From contig JACDCH010000501.1 in the NCBI GenBank assembly GCA_013694495.1, forward strand, positions 1 to 5,630: 5,630 nucleotides of DNA. Direction: 5' to 3'. Origin of the DNA: Acidimicrobiia bacterium (GTDB lineage Bacteria > Actinomycetota > Acidimicrobiia > Acidimicrobiales > JACDCH01). Both the position numbers and the translations under genes were made by a program. Below the pieces are notes generated by a model that was given only the letters and a program-made list of their open reading frames with translations, was not told the origin of the DNA and ran no database searches. Positions 1 to 5,361 of the stretch are shown here, piece after piece; the stretch's first letter is position 1, and the number at the start of each line of letters is the position of its first letter.

Positions 1-1
1 C

Positions 2-418
2 TACGAGGCCGTCGCCGCCGCGGCCGGCGCCACCCCGCTGCTCGCCTACCACTACCCGGCGGTCTCCCCGCCCGGTATCGCCGTCGCTGCCCTGGCCGAC
101 CTCCCGGTGGTGGGGTGCAAGGACTCCACGGGCGACCCCGACCGCCTGCTTCACACCCTGGCGGTGTGGGACGGCAACGTCTACGTCGGCTCCCACGCCC
201 TCATCTCGATGGCTGCCGCGGTCGGCCTGCCGGGTTGCATCCTCGCCCTGGCCAACGCCGAACCCGAGCGCTGCGTCCGGGCCTTTGTCGGCGACGGCAG
301 CGCCCAGCGCGAGCTGGCCGGCGCGGCGACGGCGCTGCGCACGGGCGGGTTCCCCCACGGCATCAAGGCCCTGACCGCGGCCCGCTGGGGCACGGCGACC
401 ACGACCCGGCTGGGCTGA
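2..418 (+). CDS. Dihydrodipicolinate synthase/N-acetylneuraminate lyase-family aldolase, C-terminal part (5' truncated by window)
   Basis: Class I (Schiff-base) lyase/aldolase of the DapA/NanA TIM-barrel family. Members make or cleave C-C bonds of pyruvate-type keto acids in the cytoplasm. About 138 residues are visible, and the frame is open from base 2 to a TGA at 416-418; full-length members are about 300 residues. Seen in the fragment: YHYP at residues 16-19, matching the family's catalytic Tyr in YNxP, and VVGCKDSTGD with the presumed Schiff-base lysine at residue 40 (codon 119-121). A C-terminal FPHGIKALTAARWG matches the family's conserved end helix. The Tyr-to-Lys spacing is 24 residues, against 28 in E. 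coli DapA. The Arg that follows YNxP in genuine DapA (binding the substrate carboxylate) is absent; here the sequence reads PAVS. I therefore infer a catabolic or other paralogue, not the lysine-pathway enzyme. The substrate cannot be told. Two hairpins follow the stop, so this gene probably ends a transcript. Confidence 0.88.
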   Translation, partial: YEAVAAAAGATPLLAYHYPAVSPPGIAVAALADLPVVGCKDSTGDPDRLLHTLAVWDGNVYVGSHALISMAAAVGLPGCILALANAEPERCVRAFVGDGSAQRELAGAATALRTGGFPHGIKALTAARWGTATTTRLG

Positions 419-424
419 GATGAA

Positions 425-466
425 GGGTTCCCGACCGCGCCGGGCGAAGCCCCCGCGCGGGAACCC
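425..466 (+). terminator. GC-rich stem-loop just after the aldolase gene; candidate terminator lacking a U-tract
   Basis: A perfect 9-bp inverted repeat, GGGTTCCCG (425-433) and CGGGAACCC (458-466), encloses further pairing. CGCG 436-439 pairs with CGCG 454-457, and GGGC 442-445 pairs with GCCC 449-452 around a GAA triloop. That gives about 17 base pairs with only small internal loops, beginning 6 nt after the aldolase stop. No T-run follows, so it is not a textbook intrinsic terminator. U-less hairpins are commonly proposed as terminators or 3'-end stabilisers in high-GC actinobacteria. The pairing is seen directly; the role is inferred from its position. Confidence 0.55.
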
Positions 467-508
467 GGAATCGAATGGAGACACAGGAAGGACCTGCGCC
501 CGGAATCG
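464..508 (+). repeat. 10-bp direct repeat CCCGGAATCG, two copies 35 bp apart
   Basis: CCCGGAATCG occurs at 464-473 and again at 499-508, exact over 10 bp and not extending further. The first copy overlaps the right foot of the first stem-loop; the second lies in the internal loop and inner stem of the second. Their placement at similar boundaries of the two hairpins could mean a partial duplication of a hairpin unit, but so short a repeat in GC-rich DNA could also be chance. Confidence 0.4.
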
Positions 509-535
509 CGGCTGCCCGCGACGTCCGCAGGTCCT
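489..535 (+). terminator. Second stem-loop in the same gap; terminator-like hairpin abutting the operon promoter
   Basis: A perfect 10-bp inverted repeat, AGGACCTGCG (489-498) and CGCAGGTCCT (526-535), encloses an inner 6-bp stem, TCGCGG (506-511) and CCGCGA (516-521), around a CTGC loop. No T-run follows. The right arm ends inside the proposed -35 element (534-539) of the downstream operon. It may be the second half of a tandem terminator that insulates the operon from aldolase read-through. As double-stranded DNA, the 10-bp arms could also be protein-binding half-sites next to the promoter. I cannot choose between these from sequence. Confidence 0.5.
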
Positions 536-562
536 GACCCCGCCGGAGCGGCCACGTAGGGT
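534..562 (+). promoter_or_regulatory. Candidate housekeeping-sigma promoter giving a leaderless transcript starting at the ATG at 570
   Basis: A -10 hexamer TAGGGT (557-562) fits the actinobacterial TANNNT consensus. It is preceded by a 17-nt spacer and a -35-like CTGACC (534-539; four of six match TTGACA). The ATG at 570 begins 7 nt after the -10, which is where transcription would start. This is the usual leaderless layout in actinobacteria. The alternative is that AGGG (558-561), 8 nt from the ATG, acts as a Shine-Dalgarno site and the promoter lies further upstream. Confidence 0.55.
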
Positions 563-569
563 CCTCCGG

Positions 570-1313
570 ATGCTGGATCGCGACACCCTCCTCGGTTCGT
601 TCTGGCGCGACGGCCTGGGTCTGGCCGCCGCCGCCGAGCGGGCCGGCCTCGACGCGCCGGTGGCGTCGTGCCCGGAGTGGTCGGTGGCGGACCTCGTCTG
701 GCACACCGGCGAGGTGCAGCAGTTCTGGTCGTCGGTCATCACCAACCGCTGGGAGGACCCGTCGGCGTACGAGGAGCCGGACCGCCCCGCCGCCGCCGAC
801 CTCGTCGCCTGGTACTCGCGCCTTGTCGACACCACCCTCGAGGTGCTCCGATCCACCGATCCGGACACCACCGTGTGGTCGTGGGCGCCGCGGGGTGGCA
901 CCGCCGGCTGGGTGACACGGCGCATGGCCCAGGAGGTCGCCGTGCACCGGTGGGACGCCGAGGTCGCCGCGGGCGACCCCCCGCCCATCGAGGCCGAGGT
1001 GGCGTCCGACGGCATCGACGAGTTCTTCGAGCACTTCACCGACAGTCCGGCCGAGGGCGCCGCGCCGCTCGACGGCAGCGTGCACCTCCACTGCACCGAC
1101 GTCGACGGCGAGTGGGTGGTCACCGAGCCCGATCCGGCCGGCCGGCTCCACGCCGAGCGGGTCCACGCCAAGGGCGACGCCGCCATCCGCGGGCCGGCCT
1201 CGGACCTGCTGCTCGCCCTCTGGCGGCGACGCCCGCTCGACCTGCCGTCGATCGAGGTCATCGGCGACGGCGCCCTCGCCGAGCGCCTCGTGGCCCGAAC
1301 GGACCTGTCGTGA
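570..1313 (+). CDS. Maleylpyruvate isomerase/DinB-like metalloprotein (mycothiol-dependent family, TIGR03083-type)
   Basis: A cytoplasmic protein of 247 residues, matching the usual 200-260 of the actinobacterial maleylpyruvate-isomerase-like family. This family has a four-helix DinB-type metal-binding domain followed by a small C-terminal domain; characterised members use mycothiol as cofactor or substrate. Seen here: CPEWSVADLVWHTGEV (34-49) with the first metal-ligand His at 45, and AQEVAVHRWDAE (120-131) giving Glu122 and His126. Together these reproduce the His/Glu/His triad known from Corynebacterium maleylpyruvate isomerase. The C-terminal part (about 160-247) includes VHLHCTDVDGEWVV. 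I chose the ATG at 570 because homology-like sequence begins there and a leaderless promoter sits 7 nt before it. The frame stays open to an ATG at 420, but that stretch is basic, low-complexity and encodes two hairpins. It is the first gene of a coupled operon with the peptidase. Family is near certain; true maleylpyruvate isomerase activity is not shown, since most paralogues have unknown substrates. Confidence 0.9.
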   Translation: MLDRDTLLGSFWRDGLGLAAAAERAGLDAPVASCPEWSVADLVWHTGEVQQFWSSVITNRWEDPSAYEEPDRPAAADLVAWYSRLVDTTLEVLRSTDPDTTVWSWAPRGGTAGWVTRRMAQEVAVHRWDAEVAAGDPPPIEAEVASDGIDEFFEHFTDSPAEGAAPLDGSVHLHCTDVDGEWVVTEPDPAGRLHAERVHAKGDAAIRGPASDLLLALWRRRPLDLPSIEVIGDGALAERLVARTDLS

Positions 1314-3151
1314 GCGTCGAGGAGCTCCCGCCGCTCGTTCCCCGCGAGGTCCTGTTCGGCAACCCCGAACGGGTGTCGCCCGAGGTGTCGCCCGACGGCC
1401 GGATGCTGGCCTGGCTGGCCCCGCTCGACGGCGTGATGAACATCTGGGTCCGCACCATCGGCGCCGACGACGACCGGGCCGTCACGGACGACACGGACCG
1501 CGGGGTGCAGGGCTTCTTCTGGGCCCCGGACGGGCGCCGGATCCTCTTCCTGCGAGACGCCGCCGGCGACGAGAACTGGCGCATCAACGACGTCCACCTC
1601 GAGAGCGGCGCCCAGCGCGACCTGACCCCGTTCGACGACGTGCAGGCCCGCATCGAACACGTCGACAAGAAGTTCCCGACGACGATCCTCGTGGGGCTCA
1701 ACCGCGACGACCCGCAGCTGCACGACGTCTACCGCCTCGATCTCGAGAGCGGCGAGCTCACCAAGATCGTCGAGAACCCGGGCTTCGCCGGCTTCGTCAC
1801 CGACGAGCAGCAGCAGGTCCGGGGGGCCGCCGCCCCGCAGCCCGACGGCGGCATCGCCATCCTCGTGCGCGACGACACCGACTCGGACTGGCGCCCCGTG
1901 GTGGAGGTCGGCCAGACCGACAGCCTCACCACCGCACCGGTCGCCTTCTCCGCCGATGGCCGCCGGCTGCTCATCATCTCCTCGGAGGACGCCAACGCCG
2001 CCCGGCTCGCGTGGCTCGACCTCTCGACGGGGGCGCGCACGGTGGTGGCGGAGGACCCGCAGTACGACGTCGGCGGCGTGCGCGTCCACCCCGACACGAT
2101 CGAGGTCGAGTTCGTCACGTTCGTCAAGGACCGGGTCGAGCACGTCGTCCTCGACCCCGCCGTCGCACCCGACGTCGAGGGGATCACGGCCCTCGACGAC
2201 GGCGACTGGGCGCTCCAGGGCGCCGACCACGCCGACCGCACGTGGCTCGTCTCGTTCACGCTCGACGACGGGCCGGTCCGCTACTGGTCGTGGGACCGCG
2301 ACGCACGCGAGGGCACGTTCCTGTTCGAGCACCGGCCCGCGCTCTCGCAGTACGTGCTGGCCAAGGTCGAGCCGTTCGCCTTCGCGGCCCGCGACGGCTT
2401 GGAGGTCCACGGCTACCTCACCTTTCCGCCCGGGATGCCGCGCCACGACCTGCCGACCGTTCTGGTCGTCCACGGCGGCCCGTGGGCCCGCGACACGTGG
2501 GGCTTCGCCCCCGAGGCCCAGTGGCTCGCCAACCGCGGCTACCTCGTGATCCAGGTCAACTACCGAGGATCGACGGGCTTCGGCAAGGCCTTCCTCAACG
2601 CCGGCGACAAGGCGTGGGGCGCGGCGATGCACGACGACCTCCTCGACGGGCTGGCCTGGGCGGTCGAGCAGGGCCACGTCGACCCCGCCCGGGTCGCCAT
2701 CTACGGCGGGTCCTACGGCGGCTACGCCGCCCTCGTGGGCGCCACGTTCACGCCGGACGTGTTCGCCTGTGCGATCGACGTCGTCGGGCCGTCGAACCTC
2801 AAGACCCTCATCGAGTCGATCCCCCCGTACTGGGCCCCGCTGGTGGCGCAGTTCCACACCCGGGTCGGCAACCCCGAGACCGAGGAGGCGTTCCTGTGGG
2901 AGCGCTCGCCGCTGTCCAAGGTCGACCAGATCCGCATCCCGATGCTCATCGCCCAGGGCGCCAACGACCCGCGCGTGAAGCAGGCGGAGTCCGAGCAGAT
3001 CGTGGCCGCCATGGTTGCCAACGGCATCCCCCACGAGTACCTGCTCTTCGAGGACGAGGGGCACGGGTTCGTGAAGCCCGAGAACCGGCTGCGGTTCTAC
3101 GCCGCCGCCGAGCGCTTCCTGGCCGAGCACCTCGGCGGCCGCGCCGAGTGA
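1310..3151 (+). CDS. S9-family serine peptidase (prolyl oligopeptidase/acylaminoacyl-peptidase type)
   Basis: A 613-residue two-domain peptidase, a normal length for the S9C acylaminoacyl-peptidase/dipeptidyl aminopeptidase group, which trims short peptides. The N-terminal half (about 20-350) is a beta-propeller with PD40/WD40-like blades: SPDGRMLAWL near 27, WAPDGRRILFL near 71, FSADGRRLLII near 213. The C-terminal alpha/beta-hydrolase domain carries HGGP at 388-391, NYRGSTGFG at 417-425, the nucleophile in GGSYGGY (Ser468), the acid in GANDPRV (Asp553) and the base in DEGHGF (His585). The triad is complete with family-like spacing. No signal peptide or membrane segment is seen, so it is probably cytoplasmic. 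The start is the GTG at 1310, overlapping the preceding TGA as GTGA; this implies translational coupling, and the upstream Shine-Dalgarno is weak. The frame is open further upstream, but that part is the shadow of the preceding gene. Peptide specificity and any link with the metalloprotein are unknown. Confidence 0.95.
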   Translation: MSVEELPPLVPREVLFGNPERVSPEVSPDGRMLAWLAPLDGVMNIWVRTIGADDDRAVTDDTDRGVQGFFWAPDGRRILFLRDAAGDENWRINDVHLESGAQRDLTPFDDVQARIEHVDKKFPTTILVGLNRDDPQLHDVYRLDLESGELTKIVENPGFAGFVTDEQQQVRGAAAPQPDGGIAILVRDDTDSDWRPVVEVGQTDSLTTAPVAFSADGRRLLIISSEDANAARLAWLDLSTGARTVVAEDPQYDVGGVRVHPDTIEVEFVTFVKDRVEHVVLDPAVAPDVEGITALDDGDWALQGADHADRTWLVSFTLDDGPVRYWSWDRDAREGTFLFEHRPALSQYVLAKVEPFAFAARDGLEVHGYLTFPPGMPRHDLPTVLVVHGGPWARDTWGFAPEAQWLANRGYLVIQVNYRGSTGFGKAFLNAGDKAWGAAMHDDLLDGLAWAVEQGHVDPARVAIYGGSYGGYAALVGATFTPDVFACAIDVVGPSNLKTLIESIPPYWAPLVAQFHTRVGNPETEEAFLWERSPLSKVDQIRIPMLIAQGANDPRVKQAESEQIVAAMVANGIPHEYLLFEDEGHGFVKPENRLRFYAAAERFLAEHLGGRAE

Positions 3152-3780
3152 CAGGCGCCGGCGCCCCCGCCGCGTCGAGGGCGCTCCGCAGCCAGGGCCG
3201 CCGGACGGTGCGCCGCCTGCTCGAGGCCGGCGTCGAGGTGCTGGCCGCCAAGGGCTACCACGCCGCCCGCGTCGACGACGTCGTGCGGGCGGCGTCGACC
3301 TCGCACGGCACCTTCTACCGCTACTTCGCCAACAAGGACGACCTGTTCCGGGCGCTGCTGGTCGAGGTCGGCGAGGCCATGGGCGAGCACGCGGAGTCGC
3401 TCGGCCCGCTCACGGCCGACGACGCCGGGCGCGAGGAGCTGCGGCGCTGGCTCGTGGGCTTCGCCCGCCTCTACGACCGGTTCGCGCCGGTCGTGCGGGC
3501 CTGGGTGGAGGCCGAGATGGACACCGACCAGTTCGGGCGGGTCGGCGCCGACGTACTCGCCGGCTTCGCCGGGATACTGACCGAGCGGATCGAGGCCGCC
3601 GACGGCCCGGTGGACGACCCGGCCAGCGCGGCCATCGTGGTGGTGGCGATGATCGAACGGGCGAACTACTACGCCGCCGTCGGCCACCTGGCCATCGATC
3701 CCGAGCCCCTCGCCGACTCGCTGGCGGCGGCCGTCCACGCCGCGCTGTTCGGCATCTCCACGCCCCGCGTCAGCCACTGA
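3148..3780 (+). CDS. TetR/AcrR-family transcriptional regulator
   Basis: A 210-residue one-component repressor, typical of TetR (190-220). The N-terminal DNA-binding domain spans about 18-65. It has the first helix (RRTVRRLLEAGVEVLAAKGY), the helix-turn-helix DDVVRAASTSHGTFYRYF (43-60), and the NKDDLF signature that follows. The rest (about 75-205) is a helical ligand-binding and dimerisation domain with no recognisable effector signature. The start is the GTG at 3148, sharing GTGA with the peptidase stop. No Shine-Dalgarno is evident, so translation is probably coupled. As the third gene of the operon it may be autoregulated. The convergent acyl-CoA synthetase gene overlaps its last 11 bp. 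TetR proteins often control adjacent catabolic genes, so the palindrome at 5303-5318 is a candidate target; that is inference. Confidence 0.95.
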   Translation: MTGAGAPAASRALRSQGRRTVRRLLEAGVEVLAAKGYHAARVDDVVRAASTSHGTFYRYFANKDDLFRALLVEVGEAMGEHAESLGPLTADDAGREELRRWLVGFARLYDRFAPVVRAWVEAEMDTDQFGRVGADVLAGFAGILTERIEAADGPVDDPASAAIVVVAMIERANYYAAVGHLAIDPEPLADSLAAAVHAALFGISTPRVSH

Positions 3781-5293
3781 GCCGCTCCTTCAGCAGCCGC
3801 TTCAGGACCTTGCCGTTCGGGTCACGCGGGAGCTCGCCGACCAGTTCCCAGCGGCGGGGCACCTTGTAGTCGGCCAAGTGCTCACGGGCGAAGGCGGCCA
3901 GCGCATCGACCGGCAGGCCGTCGCCCCGACGCTCGACGACGGCCACGAGCTGCTCGCCGTGGCGCTCGTCGGGGACGCCGACCACCGCGCAGTCGACCAC
4001 GGCCGGGTGGGCGAAGAGGACCTCCTCGATCTCCCGCGGGTACACGTTCACGCCGTCGACCAGGACCATGTCGCTCACCCGGTCGGTGATGAACAGGTAG
4101 CCGTCGTCGTCGAGGTGGCCGACGTCGCCGACGGTGAACGCGCCGTCGCGCCATGCGGCATCGGTCTTGGCCTCGTCGCGGTGGTAGTGGAACGTGGCCC
4201 CGCCCCCCGGTGGCGCGATGTGGATCACCCCGTCGCCGCCGGCGGCGACGGCTGCGCCCTCGGCGTCGAGGATGCGGATCTCGGTCCCCGGCCACGGGCG
4301 GCCGACGGTGCCCGGCCGGGCCCGCCACTCGTCGGGCGACGCCCGGGTGGCGCCGCCTTCGCTGGCACCGTAGAGCTCCCACACCTCGCAGCCGAGCGGC
4401 CCGAGCCAGTCGAGGATCCGCTCCTTCACGACGACCGGGCACGGGGCGCCGGCGTGGATCACGAGCCGCAGCGACGACAGGTCGTGGCGGGCCCGCTCGG
4501 CTTCGGGCAGCTCGAGCAGGCGCACGAAGTGGGCGGGCGTGAGGAACGACGTGGTGACCCGGTGGCGGTCGATGGCCGCCAGGGCGCCCTTCGGGTCCCA
4601 CGCCGGCAGGACGGCGGTGGCGCCGCCGGTGAAGAGGGTGTTGAGGGCGTAGCCGAGGGGCCCGGCGTGGTAGGCGGGGCCGGCCAGCAGGTGCACGTCG
4701 GTGGGGCCGAACCCCCACAGGTGCGCGAGGCCCAGCTGCGCGGCGTGCATGCGGTTGGGGTCGAGGCCGCTGTGGACCACGCCCTTGGGCCGTCCCGTCG
4801 TGCCCGACGTGTAGAAGAGGAAGCTCGGCGTCGACCACCCGGGCCGGTCAGCGGGCTCGTGGCCGGCGATGGCGTCCTCGTACTCGCTCCCCGCCCAGAG
4901 GACAGCAGTGCCGGGGGTGTCGGCCACCGCCGCGTCGACGTGCTCCCGCAACGAGGGGTGGGCCACCACGACCCGGGCGCCCGAGTCGGCCAGGATCCAG
5001 GCGAGCTCGTCGCGCTTGAGGTGCCAGTTGACCGGCAGGAAGCTGGCCTCGGCCCGGCTCGCGGCGGCCGCCACCTCGAGGAACTCGATGCAGTTCGGCA
5101 GCATCACGGCCACGGCGCGCGAGCCGGTGTCGGCCACCGGGTCGAGGCCTTTCGAGTCGAGGGCGGCGGCCAGCCGGCCGGCGCGGTCGGTCAGATCCCC
5201 GTACGTGCGGGTCGTGCCGGTGGCGGCGTCGATCAGCGCCGGCCGCTCCGGGTCCTGCTCGAACATCCCGTCGCTCGCAGGGGCGTCGCTCAC
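3770..5293 (-). CDS. Acyl-CoA synthetase (AMP-forming), ANL superfamily, FadD-like
   Basis: A 507-residue enzyme that would activate a carboxylic acid to its acyl-AMP and then its CoA thioester in the cytoplasm. ANL motifs appear in order: P-loop YTSGTTGRPK (161-170), YGASE (308-312), the ATP-ribose Asp in VGD (390), hinge region DRVSDMVL (404-411), DGVNVYPREIEE (413-424), and the adenylation lysine in DPNGKVLKR (Lys495). Length is normal for medium- or short-form acyl-CoA ligases, and there are no extra domains. One position is unusual: the frequent GGxN before YPxEIE reads DGVN here. The start is a GTG at 5293 with AGGA (complement of 5301-5304) 7 nt upstream; an ATG at residue 10 is the alternative. 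The gene is divergent from an alcohol dehydrogenase and convergent with the TetR gene, overlapping it by 11 bp. The substrate (fatty, aromatic or other acid) cannot be inferred. Confidence 0.95.
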   Translation of the reverse strand: MSDAPASDGMFEQDPERPALIDAATGTTRTYGDLTDRAGRLAAALDSKGLDPVADTGSRAVAVMLPNCIEFLEVAAAASRAEASFLPVNWHLKRDELAWILADSGARVVVAHPSLREHVDAAVADTPGTAVLWAGSEYEDAIAGHEPADRPGWSTPSFLFYTSGTTGRPKGVVHSGLDPNRMHAAQLGLAHLWGFGPTDVHLLAGPAYHAGPLGYALNTLFTGGATAVLPAWDPKGALAAIDRHRVTTSFLTPAHFVRLLELPEAERARHDLSSLRLVIHAGAPCPVVVKERILDWLGPLGCEVWELYGASEGGATRASPDEWRARPGTVGRPWPGTEIRILDAEGAAVAAGGDGVIHIAPPGGGATFHYHRDEAKTDAAWRDGAFTVGDVGHLDDDGYLFITDRVSDMVLVDGVNVYPREIEEVLFAHPAVVDCAVVGVPDERHGEQLVAVVERRGDGLPVDALAAFAREHLADYKVPRRWELVGELPRDPNGKVLKRLLKERLSG

Positions 5294-5300
5294 CCCGGGA

Positions 5301-5304
5301 TCCT
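5301..5304 (-). promoter_or_regulatory. Shine-Dalgarno site of the acyl-CoA synthetase
   Basis: AGGA on the - strand lies 7 nt before the GTG at 5293. It supports that GTG over the ATG at residue 10 of the protein. Its last two bases lie inside the palindrome at 5303-5318, so a bound protein would also sit over the 5' end of the ligase message region. Confidence 0.55.
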
Positions 5305-5318
5305 GACACGTGTGTCAG
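5303..5318. promoter_or_regulatory. Palindromic operator candidate in the divergent ligase/dehydrogenase control region
   Basis: A perfect 7-bp inverted repeat with a 2-bp centre: CTGACAC-GT-GTGTCAG. It is the only strong dyad in the 64 bp between the two divergent starts. It ends one base before a TANNNT -10 (5320-5325) for the dehydrogenase and overlaps the ligase Shine-Dalgarno by two bases. Size and symmetry fit a dimeric TetR- or GntR-type repressor. I infer joint repression of both genes. The TetR protein at 3148-3780 is a plausible binder, but a regulator outside the window is equally possible. Confidence 0.65.
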
Positions 5319-5319
5319 C

Positions 5320-5325
5320 TACGGT
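5320..5325 (+). promoter_or_regulatory. Candidate -10 element for the alcohol dehydrogenase
   Basis: TACGGT fits the actinobacterial TANNNT -10 consensus. No convincing -35 is found; GGGATC at 5297-5302, 17 nt upstream, is a poor match, so the promoter may be activator-dependent or weak. The palindrome would occupy the spacer between -35 and -10. Transcription would be expected to start near 5332. Confidence 0.4.
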
Positions 5326-5331
5326 GACGCC

Positions 5332-5361
5332 GTGCGGCAGGCGTGGACGGGGGCTTCGTGA
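5332..5361 (+). other. Possible leaderless 9-codon leader ORF coupled to the dehydrogenase start
   Basis: A GTG at 5332 lies 6 nt after the -10, where the transcript should begin. It reads VRQAWTGAS and stops at TGA 5359-5361, which overlaps the proposed dehydrogenase GTG (5358-5360) as GTGA. This is the same overlap used twice in the neighbouring operon. A ribosome starting on the leaderless GTG could thus be passed to the dehydrogenase start. No regulatory residue run is obvious in the peptide. In GC-rich DNA an accidental short ORF is easy to find, hence the low confidence. Confidence 0.25.

Noticed and set aside
420..569. N-terminal extension of the metalloprotein from the ATG at 420 (50 extra residues)
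   Set aside because: The translated stretch is Arg/Pro-rich with no family resemblance, covers two long hairpins, and a leaderless promoter sits just before the ATG at 570. Family length fits the shorter form.
363..1166. 267-codon - strand open frame opposite the metalloprotein
   Set aside because: Antisense shadow with no recognisable domain. The + strand frame carries conserved metal ligands.
668..1309. Upstream extension of the S9 peptidase reading frame
   Set aside because: It is entirely inside the metalloprotein gene and encodes Arg/Pro/Gly-rich shadow sequence. The GTG at 1310 gives the normal peptidase length and a GTGA overlap.
2011..3147. Upstream extension of the TetR reading frame
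   Set aside because: It is a shadow of the peptidase gene. The TetR domain starts right after the GTG at 3148.
3097..3777. 226-codon - strand open frame opposite the TetR gene
   Set aside because: Antisense shadow; the + strand has a clear TetR helix-turn-helix.
3882..4838. 318-codon - strand open frame inside the acyl-CoA synthetase
   Set aside because: Out-of-frame shadow in GC-rich DNA: the product is almost all Arg, Pro, Gly and Ala and has no motif, while the overlapping frame is a complete ligase.
3781..5293. Horizontal transfer or mobile-element origin of the ligase region
   Set aside because: GC content and codon style look like the neighbours, and there are no terminal repeats, integrase or transposase traces.
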